Positions 12,888-39,767 of a stretch of 64,000 nucleotides of DNA are shown here, piece by piece. The notes beneath the pieces are model-generated. The model was not told the DNA's origin. It did not search any database and saw nothing but the letters and a program-made list of their open reading frames with translations. Positions within the stretch are counted from its first letter, which is position 1. Every line of letters begins with the position of its first letter. The position numbers were made by a program, and so were the translations under genes. The stretch is from Amoebidium appalachense (lineage: Eukaryota > Ichthyosporea), in contig CAVNZM010000014.1 in assembly GCA_963693365.1 (NCBI GenBank), positions 1,736,001 to 1,800,000 of the forward strand, read 5' to 3'.

Positions 12888-13620
12888 GGGGGGGGGGCGG
12901 GGGGAGGGGGACTCTTGCGCAAGCAGCAAACAATCATATGTGAGTACGTGCCCATGCGGTGCACACACGTCTTTGAGTGTCTGAGTGTACGGTTGTATGC
13001 ACAGCTCTTTATGAGTGTAAGGACAGGTTTTCAAGGCACATGGATGGGATGAGAAGGGAAGGGGGAAACCAAGCACACACACCTTGCACAGGGGCTGTTG
13101 CAGACAGCACATTCACTCGAGAATGTGTGAACCATGATGCGAAGGAGGAGAGGCCTTATGCAAGCTTGTGAGGGTCTAAAATTCCCTGCTGACGTGCACA
13201 AGAAGAGACGGAAGAGGGCGGGAGAGCTGTGGGGGAATATGGTGTTGGGCGCGGGGAGGGGGGGGGGGGGGGGGGGGGAGGGGGAGGGGAGGGGGGAGGG
13301 GAGGGGGGGGGGAAGGGGAAGAAAGGGAGGGGGTGTTTTGGGGGGAAACGCCGGGAAGGGAGGGGGTTGGGGTTGGGGGGATGATGGGGAGGCGAGGGGA
13401 AGAGGGGGGAGTGAATGGGGGAGGAAGGGGGTGGGAGGGGGGGAGTGAATGGGGGAGGAAGGGGTGGGAGGGGGAGGGGTGGGGGGAGGGGGGGGGGGGA
13501 GAGGATGGAGGGAGGAAGGGGGTGGGGGGGGGGGGGGGGGAGGACGATGGAGGAGGAAGGGGTGGGGGGGGGGGGGGGGGGGGGGGGAGGGGAGAGGGAA
13601 GGGGAAACAGGCATGCACAC
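11690..13620. repeat. G-rich and TG-rich DNA with a few short exon-like islands
   Basis: Main tracts are G-rich at 11705-11885, 12180-12235, 12430-12495 and 13255-13600, poly-G at 12752-12780, and (TG)n at 12808-12885. Short unique islands at 12235-12345, 12500-12615 and 13090-13180 have acceptor- and donor-like ends on the minus strand, for example one ending RPGIGQIEHLE before GTGTCC, but nothing that fixes a gene model. Confidence 0.6.
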
Positions 13621-14008
13621 CTTGCGCCGTCGTCTGAGAAGGAAAAGGTCTCCACCCGGGCCAGACTGCCGGTGAGAACGCGTGGGCCGAGGCATCTGAA
13701 AGGACACACTGCAATAGCTGGTGTCTAACAAAGGAATGTCTGTTGTGTATGTAGCTGTTTTACCTGGGAGGGGCACAGATGACCTGCCGCCACCGGGGTA
13801 GAACGGCCAAATATCTGCAAGAAGTTTAAGTCAGTTCTGTTACTCCAGCTAAGCGAGGTGACAGAAATGACAGGTGAGAACTACCCAGAGGACGGTAAGC
13901 GACAGCTGCTGCGGCCATTCTTTTGCGGCCAGCGCGAGCGGCAGTGCACAGCGCCACAACATTTTGGAAAACGGCTTTTTGTAGGCGAGGCAATAGAAAA
14001 CGGTCCGT

Positions 14009-14020
14009 TGTTTATTTATT
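14009..14020 (-). terminator. Candidate polyadenylation signal
   Basis: On the minus strand this reads AATAAATAAA, about 265 nt downstream of the stop of the 14284-14694 ORF. A 14-nt word (CGGTCCGTTGTTTA) is repeated around it. Position and sequence fit a poly-A signal, but there is no expression evidence. Confidence 0.3.
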
Positions 14021-14283
14021 TACGGTCCGTTGTTTATTGGCGCCAAAAAACAAAGAGGCAGTGTGTGGACACTGTGGTGCGAAAAAAGCGCGAAAAAAAA
14101 AAGCTAAGTGTGGGGGATGAAGAGTGGTATGCAGAAAAAAGAAATACGTATATGTGATTGGCACGTGGTCACAGCATGCTTTCTCAGAAGGGTGCAAACT
14201 AGATCGAGCATGATGGATTGGATGAAAGTGGCTCCCCAATGAAAACCCTCCAATATAGAGTGTACTGTACCGACAGTCTTACA

Positions 14284-14694
14284 TCAGATACCCTTACTTG
14301 TGCCAGAACAGCTAGCTCCTCCTTGGCCTTTTAACAAATTCAAATTCGCTTCAAACAATTTTTCCACCTCTGCCTCCAAGCTCTTTAGCTTCGTCTCTTT
14401 TCTCGCCAACTCCTGTTTCATTTCTTTCTCTTTTCTCGCCAACTCCTGTTTCATTTCTTCCAACTGCTGATCCTTGTAAAGAATGGTCTTCTCGTACATC
14501 TCTTTTACGAAGGTTAAGTAGGAAGTGCTGTCGAAACCGGCACTGGCATTTGGCATGGTTGAGAATTGACAAGCCGTGGGGTGGAAGCGCGCACGCACAA
14601 GGCCAGAAAATCCCTTACGGTAGAGGTAGCTCATTCCGCACCAACGATAATTTTGTTGGCGTGTGACAAGGACCATCCTGTTGATTCCGAACAT
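14284..14694 (-). CDS. Small coiled-coil protein ORF, unknown function
   Basis: Open frame of 136 residues from ATG at 14694 to a stop at 14284; the frame stays open further upstream to a TTG. The second half is a charged heptad-like helix with an internal tandem duplication (MKQELARKE occurs twice, ten residues apart) followed by KLKSLEAEVEKL, as expected of a coiled coil. The N-terminal part is basic and contains WCGMSYLY. There is no signal peptide or membrane segment. It sits between the two copies of the ICE2-like 3' end, so it may be part of what separated them. It could also be the last exon of a longer gene. Confidence 0.45.
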   Translation of the reverse strand: MFGINRMVLVTRQQNYRWCGMSYLYRKGFSGLVRARFHPTACQFSTMPNASAGFDSTSYLTFVKEMYEKTILYKDQQLEEMKQELARKEKEMKQELARKETKLKSLEAEVEKLFEANLNLLKGQGGASCSGTSKGI

Positions 14695-14991
14695 TTTTTC
14701 AAAATTATCGGGAGATGCTCGCTCATGCGTGCTAACTTTACCGCCCGCCACTGTACAGTACAAACCTATTTGAGGCCACCCCCTAAGCTTATTTTCCCTT
14801 CAACTCGGCACTCTAGCTTGTCTTGCCCAGCTGCGCATGATAGCGCTGTACATGTCACGTGCACAGCAGTTTTCGAATTCGGGCAAGCGTGCTTGCATGT
14901 TCGACTGGCCGAAGGGGATCGATACATGTGGCCTCAGAGTCCTACGTGCACACAAACCAAAGCCTCCTAAATAGCTCCTTCAGGAAGCCTT

Positions 14992-14996
<5 letters not shown>

Positions 14997-15057
<61 letters not shown>
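14997..15057. repeat. (AC)n array
   Basis: About 30 uninterrupted AC units, followed by unique DNA that starts copy 2 of the duplication. Confidence 0.95.
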
Positions 15058-15059
<2 letters not shown>

Positions 15060-15756
15060 CACACCCTGAACGCACGCACGCCCACGCGCACATATGTGAC
15101 GGGCATGCACGGTACTAAACCACCCACTACACAACCATGCAGATACGACGTGGCACGTGTACAGAGAGACTGCACTACGGGAAAGGGAGCCCTACGTGTT
15201 TCGTCTTTATGTTCTATTTGCTTTATACTCAAGATATAGCAGATCATACTTTTTCCTGAGACTCGCATGTCACGGCATTTCGAATCATGATTTTGCCTAG
15301 TAAATATGATACAGAAGCATTCGGAGTATTATTTCAGCATATGTCAAGATTCTTGCCAAAACCACTGCATAAGCCGGTTTCACATATCATCCGGTTTGGG
15401 AGTATGATCTGATCTGATTCATATAGTGCATACCTACATAGCCCATCATAAAATTCTGCTATTTTTTTGGGGGGGGGCTGTATGGTAAATTATTCCAACC
15501 ATATACATTCCTACCAGCTGCAATAAGAAATTTTTGGAAGCTGCATATATTCACTGAATGACACAAGCGCATCACTAATAGCACACACTCATCAAGCTAA
15601 TAGCACACATTCATCAAGATGACCAAATCGAGGTGAATCGGATATAAACCCACACGAACACCCGATTTGGATACCAATTGCAACCACTATCACACGACTA
15701 TGCAGGCATGCTTCCTCCCTTCCACAACAACATTCGATCACAACCACCACCACCGC

Positions 15757-15770
15757 CACCCTAACCCTAA
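15757..15770. repeat. Two telomere-like CCCTAA units
   Basis: CCCTAACCCTAACC inside ordinary DNA. It is too short to mean a telomere and is recorded only as a motif. Confidence 0.4.
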
Positions 15771-15986
15771 CCACGAACACACGGACACACCTATACCCAC
15801 ACCCAAACACACAAAGGGCTCAGAAACTAAACCCTGATCCACCTCACAAAAGATTGGACACAAAAACAAACCAATATGCTCACCACAAATAACTTGACCA
15901 CAGGGCCCGAGAGCCGATGACAATAATACCAAATATGGCAATCAGCATGGTCAATCCGCCAATGGCATACCGGATCCAAGGTTTTG

Positions 15987-32036
<16,050 letters not shown>

Positions 32037-32119
32037 CTGTATAGAATGAATGATGAATGGTTAGCTATGACAGCACGGACAGGGGAATGGGGGCTGGAAA
32101 CAACCGGGGAGGGGTGGGT

Positions 32120-32131
32120 GGGTGACTGGGT

Positions 32132-32162
<31 letters not shown>

Positions 32163-32190
32163 TGGATGTGTGTGTGTGTGTGTGTGTGTG

Positions 32191-32228
<38 letters not shown>

Positions 32229-32322
32229 TGTGTGTGTGTGTGTCTGTGTGTGTCTGTGTGTATGTGTGTGTATGTGTGTGTCTGTCTGTGTGTGTGTGTG
32301 CATGTGTGTGTGCATGTGTGCA

Positions 32323-32358
<36 letters not shown>

Positions 32359-32400
32359 CGCGTGCGCGCATGCTCACGAGCACGTGCGTGTGCGTGCGTG
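32120..32400. repeat. Poly-G, (TG)n with TCTG units, (CG)n
   Basis: Poly-G 32131-32160, then an interrupted TG array to 32350 and mixed CG/TGCA steps to about 32410. Confidence 0.95.
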
Positions 32401-32539
32401 CATGCATGCGGGGTTGATTGTGTGGGTGCCTGTGTGCGTGTGTGGGTGGTTGGGGATGGGGGGAGATGTGGGGACGCAACAAGAGACAAGGGAGGGGAAG
32501 AGAGATACATACATATCATACTGAGCCGGGAGGGGGGGA

Positions 32540-33140
32540 AGGGGAAGAGGGGGGGGGGGGGGGGGGGGGGGGGGGTTAGATCTTGTCGTGCATATGTTTG
32601 GTTGCAGAGTATCTGCTGTGCACGTGAATTACTTTTTGTGGTCTATGAGTGGATATGATATGGCTAAATACGGGCATGTTGTTGGGGCCGGGGACAATCA
32701 GTAGAAACCGGTCGAAGAAGGGTGGGGTGGGGGGGGGGGGGGGGGGGGGGGGGGAGGGTTAAGTACGACCTACCAGTCAATGGGGGCCAAGTCAGGAGAG
32801 CTCGAACAGCTGGTTTTTTTTGTTTTGTTTTTTTTGGGGGGGGGGGGGGGCGGGAGGGGGGTAAGTCAATAAGGACCACAAAAGACAACGGAGTGGTAGC
32901 AAGATGAAAAAGGGAGGTGGGACGATGAAAATGGAAACGGGTGTAAGGAAACTGTGTGTCCGTGCGTGCTTGTGTGTGTGTGTGCGTGCGCGCGTGTGCG
33001 TGTATGTGTGTGTGCGTGTGGGTGGGTGTGCATGTACGTGTGTGTGTGCGCGTGCGGGTGCGCGCGTGTTTCGGAGCCTGGAGGAAGCACGTGGAGAATG
33101 GGGCGGGGGGGAGAGGGGTGGGGGGGAACTGCACATGAGT
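32540..33140. repeat. Poly-G tracts, T/G border and TG/CG-rich DNA
   Basis: Poly-G 32548-32575, 32730-32755 and 32837-32868; TG/CG steps 32960-33070. The block 32771-32811 may hold a small 5' exon (ending DLAPID plus 2 nt before GTAGGT). Confidence 0.7.
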
Positions 33141-33279
33141 TACGAGTGAGGGACAAATAATAAGGGAAGGTGTTTAACAAAAGGCGGTTGGTTTGCCTAT
33201 GGCATTTATCGCTATTTGCCAACTCAGAAAGGAAAAACTGTCATTTAACAAGCATGTTACTTATAAAGCAACCCCCTCC

Positions 33280-33591
33280 TCTTCCCTCCTCCCCCCTCCC
33301 CCTCCCCCTCCCCCCCCCCCCCCCCCCCCCCCCCATCTTTTTTTTTTCCCGACTAAAAGGCAGCTTACTGTTTCAATAAAAAAAAACAAGTAAACTCCGG
33401 ATTCTCTTTTCCGAACTACATGATTACGTTTAAAACCACCGCCCTCACCCCTCCCCTCACCCCCACCGCCACCGCCACCCCTTCCTGGCGTCCAAATATC
33501 TCCCCCTCTCCCCTCAAAAAAAAAAAGACACCTCTTCCCCTTGAAAGATTAGAAACAAAGAAAGAAAGAAAGAAAGAAGAAAAGAGCAAAG

Positions 33592-33634
<43 letters not shown>

Positions 33635-33635
33635 T
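33280..33635. repeat. Poly-C tracts on the + strand
   Basis: C-rich 33281-33335 and 33591-33632 with short A and T runs. Here the C strand is +, the reverse of most of the window. Confidence 0.95.
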
Positions 33636-33639
33636 CCTA

Positions 33640-35682
33640 TGCAAGAAAAAGAACAAACCAACCCCAAGACAGGTCGAAGCTAAGACTTAACTAGAAGTTT
33701 TCTTCCTGCCCGCCCATGTCGCCACTGCCTAATCTTTTTCACTTTCATTGTGCACAACGCCTTCGAGTTCCTCATTCCAACCATACGCTACCCCCTGTTA
33801 ATATGTGAATAGAAAAACGATGGCAATAGTGGTAATACTCAGAAATGTTCACACAAAAAAAGGTCAATCCTGTTTTCAGACTCTTTTCTTCAAAACAGAA
33901 CAGACAATTACCTTGCAGCCCGTGCATGGTGTGAATCCTCGGTGCTAACCAAACCGGGAAGTGGAGACACCGGGGAAGAGAACGGTACATGTGCCAGCTG
34001 AAAAAGAACCATGAATAGTGTGTCAGCACATATGATGCCATCCGTCAATCTTGTCAATTTCATCATTTTTCAAAGCAAAGGGAGGAGGCACTTGGGTGGG
34101 TGGGTGGGGTGGGGAGGAGGGGGCGCGAGGGGGGGTGCAGGAGGAGGGGGGGAGGGGGGGGGGGGGGGAGGGGGGGATGTAACATACACGTGTATGCAGG
34201 TTGGGTGGTTGGGGCTGCGATAGTTTGAAAAGAAAAAGGTGTGGGATGCCCTAGCGCCAGTGAGGGTTTTTCGGTTTTTGTATGTGTGATGTCTACGTGC
34301 ATTCCTGTATGGCTGTGGGTGTGTGTATGCGTGTGAACGTGCATGAATACCAATCTGTGTGTGTGTCATTGCCTGTGGGTGTCTGTGCAGTGGGCAGGTC
34401 ATGCATGTGCGTGATGTTTGCACACACATGCGAGCGAGCCTGCGAGTGTGCGTGTATGTGTGTGCGAGCATGTGTGCAGGTGTGTGTGTAAGTGTGAATG
34501 TGTTCGTGTTTGTGTATGAGATAACCGGTGTTCTTGTAGTGTCTGTGTGCTGCACCACTTTTACAAGCCACAAGGTCCCGCTAGAGCACTCCTAGTAAGA
34601 GTAGCTTGTTGCTATATCAAACATTGCTGAGCATGCACATACACCATTCATACGGCCGACTCCGTGTGCGATCATCAATTGCCACACTACATGAAGGCAA
34701 AAACCCAGTTTACAGAACCCCTTTTTTATACCCCATCCCTAACCTATACACTGCATTGCAAGAACTTCTCTTCACGGGGAGGGGGAGGGATGGTGGGGGG
34801 GGGGGGAGGGAGGAGGGAGGGGAGCGCTTCGACAGTGCCCATATTTCAACGAAAACAACTTTCTTTGCAAACAGTTGCTTCTTAAATCATAATCCCCCGT
34901 CCATGGTACATGCAAATGATCACACAACGATAAGGTTGGACATGCACACTTACCTCTCGACCCTCCGTTAATCCCGGAGGTACGTGCAGGTGGCTGCTCG
35001 TTCTTCTCATTTTGGCGAGAGTTATGAACCTGTGTGCGCGCTCTTTTACATCCTCGTAAACTACCAGGCCGCCAGATTATAAAAAGAGAACGATGTTTAT
35101 TCTTAGTTTAAAGCTAAAAGAAGGCGGGGAGGCAAATGTTACTTGAATTTTGAGGGGCGTAATAAAACAAGAAAAAATCTTCAAAAGCTCCGCTAATGCA
35201 AGCTCAGTATACCTTTTGGCAGCTTCGCTAGAAAGAGCACAAAACCCTCAAAACCTGCTCGGCCGATTATTGGGGCAGGGCAATGTGGAAAGAAGTAATG
35301 ACAACGTTAACAACTGGTTATAACTGCCTCAGCATGTGACTCTGGGCATGGGGGAAGACCTTCTTAGGCTTGAACATCGAGTTCTGACCAAGTTATGCAC
35401 AGCTCATCACAGCTCAATTGCCTGTCACTCAGTCTCGGTAACGTTCGCGGGGGGATTAACGTGTGATCATCAGCTGATATCAGTACGTTATACTGTGCTT
35501 GTTCGTACGTACCCGCCCTCTATGACATTTCAATTTGGCGCCAAATTACATGTTTTTGCGTAAGATTTGCATAAATCAATCAGATATTTGACTCAAGGCC
35601 TCCTAAATGGTGTGCTATTTAGGAGGCCTTGATTTGACTCTCTGTACTACGAGCAAGGCCTCCGTTGTTGCTTGCCTGTCAC

Positions 35683-35723
<41 letters not shown>

Positions 35724-36560
35724 ACACGGCCCTCTGAACACTCTGTGTTCATTTCCTCTCCCTTCCTCCCATCCCATCATATCGTACATAAACTAGAGGG
35801 CACAGTCAGTAGGTGCCTGCAGCTGGCAGGGAGGAGTCAGGACCCGGACCCGGCAATACGTATTTTCTGCCACCGGCATAAAACAGGCCTGGAACGAGCA
35901 CATGTGAGCTCGAGACGTGGCGTTTTATTGGTACTTTCCACTACGTCTTTGTACGTATACGTGTGCTACGAAACCACACAAACGGTTTGTTATATAATTA
36001 TCCTTCTTGAACTATGCTGAGCATTAAAAAAAAGGCATGCAACAGACTCAGTACATACTGAAAAATTTGCGGGGGAGGGGAAAGAAAGCTTTCACATGTG
36101 AAATGTATATCTGGTTTTTGTTATTTAATGTTTACATAATTCTGTACCATTACAATGAGAGGACACGGCATAATCAGTATGATAAAACAACTAAAAAAGC
36201 CTTGGGCCGGATGTGGTTTTTATAAAACAACAAAAAAAGTAGAAATATACTTGAGCACAAGTCCTGATTTGATTCTGTGCCTGCAATTGAGCGCCTAAAA
36301 AATAACATTGCCCTTCAGTCCATGGAAGAATCTTTTTTAGCAGCTTAATATCAAATAATTAGCATCGTGTTCACTGCGATAGGTTCCGGCTCCAGAAATC
36401 CAACGTCGTTCTGAAGGCGATTTCAGTTTAATGCATAAGGAGCACAGTGCATATGACCTAAAAGTATATCAAACATGTTTCTTCATGTCATGTGCACATC
36501 GTTATAGGGCAGATACCAGAAGAACCGTGACCCCCCCCCCCCCCCCCCCCCCCCCTCTCC

Positions 36561-36591
<31 letters not shown>

Positions 36592-36830
36592 AGGGAAGAA
36601 AGAAACGGTTGCACCAACAGCTCCCATGTTTGCACTGTATTTCCCCATTTTCGCGTTGACCCGACACCTTATCCACATCTCTACAGATTCTGATCTTAGA
36701 CTACCACATATGCACAAATCTAATCTAGGCAATTCTGCGCCCTAATATTTATAGGTAATAGGTCACCAGCACCCCACAGCGTGATCACTATATTCTCAAA
36801 TCTATTCCAAGCAAATTCTGCACAATAATG
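33640..36830. other. Gap between the peptidase and ICE2-like genes
   Basis: Mostly unique DNA with G-rich 34080-34180 and 34775-34825, TG-rich 34290-34520, poly-C 35687-35722, poly-C/poly-A 36532-36590, and a strong hairpin at 35593-35632. It should contain the promoter and first exon(s) of the ICE2-like gene, but I cannot identify them. Confidence 0.4.
35593..35632. repeat. Perfect 16-bp inverted repeat, 8-nt loop
   Basis: TCAAGGCCTCCTAAAT, loop GGTGTGCT, then the exact reverse complement. A related word (GCCTCCTAAATAGCTCC, with AAGCCTTGA after it) is at about 14965-14990, and GCAAGGCCTCC follows at 35653. Confidence 0.8.
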
Positions 36831-36831
36831 G

Positions 36832-37019
36832 TTAGTCACCAACACTCCACAGCGTATTCACAATATTCTCAATAATCAGACGCAGGGCGCAGGTCAGCTG
36901 GTCCACCGTGTATGGTTTTTCGAGTGGGGGCACGTGCACAAACAACACAGGGATAGAGTTTCCGGTCAGGGTCTGTGAGATGTAGTAACTGTAGTTGCAT
37001 AGGTAGCGCCCGGCATCAT
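36832..37019 (-). CDS. PGPEP1: PGPEP1 last exon with catalytic Cys and His
   Basis: 188 nt, phase 1 in. It contains AGRYLCNYSYY, FVHVPPLEKPYTVDQL and the C-terminal LRLIIENIVNTLWSVGD before the stop at 36832-36834. Confidence 0.9.
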
Positions 37020-37844
37020 CTGTGTTAAGAAAGTGGTGTAGGAGGTTAGTGATAGGTTTACATATGTACGTACGCACAAAACATGAAACGGGTTTGGGAA
37101 CACCGGAACGGTTCTATGAGAGATCGTATAGTTAAAGATTCAGGCGCCAAAGACAGCGGGATCAGAATATGAGAATACATAAGAAATGGGGTACATAAAG
37201 AATGCTACAATGAAAGTGTCCGTTAAGAGGCCCATTGCTCAGGAAACCCCGGCATAAACCTCAGTTCCATCATGCGCAAAACAGTGCCATGCACACAGGA
37301 AAAGTGTGTGTTTGTGCTGTGGTCTGTGTGGGGCTGTGTGTATATTTTTTTGCGTGTGTTGGGGGACTGAAGGGGGGGGGGGGGGGGGGGGGGGTTAACA
37401 TAATGCACAGTGTGAAGCAGAAACCCCAAAAGGACACCGCAACACAAATACCCCCCCCCCCCCCCCCCCCCCCCCCGCGCCTGGCCCCCGTGCAGTGGGG
37501 GAGGCTGGGGGTAAGTAGAAACGAAGAAATGGTGAACAAGGTATGGATGAAGAGGATAGAGGATTTTGTGTGTGTGTGTGTGTGTGTTGGGGGGGGGGGG
37601 GGGGGGGGGGGGGGGAGGGGGGATGAAGGTTGGCAAACATGAAAGCAAAGCACGAAATGAAGAAGAACACATACCAAAACAAGGTGCCCCGGGAGAAGGA
37701 GGGGGGGGGGGTCTTTCTCACAATAGACATGAGTTGTTGAAAGGAGACGGCATGGAAAATATGTAAAGCAAGAGAATGTAGGTAGAGAGCAAGAGGTAAA
37801 GGATAATGGGAAAGAGACTTGCACTAAGGTGGTGGTTGTCAATG

Positions 37845-37927
<83 letters not shown>

Positions 37928-38573
37928 TACCCACGTGTGTCTTTGTTGCCTTTGTCAAATGTGTCGCGCATGTGTGTATATGTATGTGTGTAAATTTGTA
38001 ACTGTGTATGTATAATAATGTGTGTGTGTGTGTGTTTGTGTATAAACAGTTGCATGTGTGAGCATGTGGGCATTACGGATGTAAGTGTCGGTGCCTTTCT
38101 GTCTGTGAGCGTGCGTGCCTGGGTGCCTGCCTGCCTGCCTGTGTGGCATGCATAGTGTGTACAGATGCCTATGCATGCATGCATTATGTGTGGCTGTACG
38201 TGTGCACCCAAAGAGTGAGACACAGGTGTGTGTGTGTGTGTGTGTGTGTACATGAAACAGGTAGTCTTTCTGCGTGTGTGTGACCACTTCTGCATGTGCA
38301 CATAATCGTGTTTGGTTCCTTTGTGTACAGTCACTGTGTGCATGCCTTTGTCTTCCACACTTTTAAATTTCCACCACAATAATGCTCAGGTAAGCATGGT
38401 GGTGGGCCACGTGTCGCCCGGAAGGTACTTGTGTGTGTGTGTGCGAGGGAGGGAGGGGGGTTGTACACGGCACAACAGCAGTAACAAAAACCCCTAATAC
38501 GCGAGGGGAGGAGGGGGAGGGGAAAGGTGTGTGTGTGTGTGTGTGTGGTGGTGGTGGTGGTGGTGGTGGTGGT

Positions 38574-38610
<37 letters not shown>

Positions 38611-39362
38611 GGTTGGGGAAGTGGGGGAGTAAGGGGGAATAAATAGCTAAGGGTGGCGAGTTGGATGAAAAGACAACGGGAGGGGGATAGGGGGGATGGG
38701 GGGTGTTGCTTAGTGTGATGAGAAAGAATGATGGAGGGGAGGCGGAGGAGGGGGAGCGAGGGGCAGGTCAGGGCGGGGCGGGCGGGGGGGGAGGGGGGGG
38801 GGGGGGGGGGGGGGGGGCTCACCAGAAGGGACAACATTCAGGCCGCACGTGTCTCTGATCCTCTTTGCAACCCCATCCACATCTATAGTGGTGGACAGGC
38901 AGGCAGGCCCACCCACAAAACACTGCCCTTCTGGCTCACATGGTGCCGTGCCCTTATTGTCCAATATAACGTGGCCGTGGTTAAACGCATTCCGTTCGAG
39001 GCAGATTTTCCCCTCGTGGCCAACACCAACGTGAATGCAGATTCGCGGCGTAATTTCGCTGTGTAGGCGGGGGATGATTTCCTTTGCAGGGCTGTATTCA
39101 ACGGGGAGGAGGCGGGTCTCGAGTGTGTAGGTGGTGGTTTTGTCTCCCTGCAGGAAGCTGGTGTTAGGGCAGGGAAGATTATTCTTTCTATCATTTTTTT
39201 CTTTCGCTTTTTCTTCCTCCTCCCCCCCCCCCCCCCCCTTTTTTTTTTTTTTTTTCTTTTTTTTTTTTTTCTCTTTCCTTTTTTTTCTTTTTTTTGGTGC
39301 AGAATCCGTAGAGATATCAGTATCACAACACTATTAGGCCAGAACGGCGGGAACAGGCGGAA

Positions 39363-39393
<31 letters not shown>

Positions 39394-39767
39394 GGCAGAA
39401 GGCAACAGACGGCATCTAGCAAAGAAGGAAAACCACCGTTTTTTGGGTGGGTTTCATTTCTGCTGCTGGTGGTGGTGGTGCACGTGTGTGTGTGTGTGTG
39501 TGTAAGTGTGTGTGTGTGCGCGTGTGCGCGTGCGTGCGTCTGTATGTGGGGAGTGGAGAGGGGAGAAGGCTGGGGGGGGGGGGTTAGGGGGAGGGGGGGC
39601 GTGGGCGGGGGGCAAATACGTTTGTAGCCTTAATGGTTGCACCTGTCAGCTGACGAACAGCCTCCCAGCTGGCGTTGATTTTGTGCTGCTGGAAGGGTTC
39701 GAACCCTGTCAGCAGTATCGTCTCACTGGCAGCTGGGGTTTGCTCACCCTGGGTCCACTCCACCGTG
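36832..39767 (-). CDS. PGPEP1: Pyroglutamyl-peptidase I (5' exon missing)
   Basis: Removes N-terminal pyroglutamate from peptides; a cytosolic cysteine peptidase of family C15. Three exons join in phase: 39767-39620 (148 nt), 39147-38823 (325 nt), 37019-36832 (188 nt, with stop). Exon 1 here gives ETILLTGFEPFQQHKINASW, the family start TGFxPF...NxSW. Exon 2 gives LLPVEYS, HVGVGHEGKICLERNAFN with the catalytic Glu position, and GPACLSTTIDVDGVAKRI. Exon 3 gives DDAGRYLCNYSYYIS with the catalytic Cys and VLFVHVPPLEKPY with the catalytic His. All three triad positions are kept, so it should be active. Length after the first exon matches the animal enzyme (~210 residues). The first codon is split (phase 2), so a short 5' exon with the ATG lies above 39767 and was not found. 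Confidence 0.9.
37374..37720. repeat. Poly-G, poly-C, (TG)n, poly-G
   Basis: Within the second PGPEP1 intron: poly-G 37373-37394, poly-C 37451-37476, TG 37568-37586, poly-G 37589-37621. Confidence 0.95.
37845..37927. repeat. (TG)n array
   Basis: About 38 TG units in the same intron, followed by looser TG-rich DNA to about 38290. Confidence 0.95.
38540..38820. repeat. (TGG)n, poly-G and G-rich DNA
   Basis: TGG 38546-38574, poly-G 38575-38610, G-rich 38735-38818 reaching the donor of the middle PGPEP1 exon. Confidence 0.95.
38823..39147 (-). CDS. PGPEP1: PGPEP1 middle exon with catalytic Glu region
   Basis: 325 nt, phase 0 in, phase 1 out, donor GTGAGC followed at once by poly-C. It includes TYTLETRLLPVEYS and GHEGKICLERNAFNHGHV. 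Confidence 0.9.
39222..39615. repeat. C/T runs, poly-G, (TG)n
   Basis: C run then T runs 39223-39295, poly-G 39363-39392, TGG/TG 39466-39530, G-rich 39570-39612. First PGPEP1 intron. Confidence 0.9.
39620..39767 (-). CDS. PGPEP1: PGPEP1 exon with TGFxPF motif
   Basis: 148 nt, phase 2 in, phase 0 out. GEQTPAASETILLTGFEPFQ, then NASWEAVRQLTG. Donor GTATTT runs into C-rich DNA within six nt. Confidence 0.85.

Noticed and set aside
13031-13776. Proline- or glycine-rich frames of 100-300 residues over poly-G/poly-C DNA
   Set aside because: Homopolymer translation only, with no domains. They often start and end inside unique DNA that belongs to introns.
15757-15770. Interstitial telomere
   Set aside because: Only two CCCTAA units; expected by chance in CA-rich DNA.
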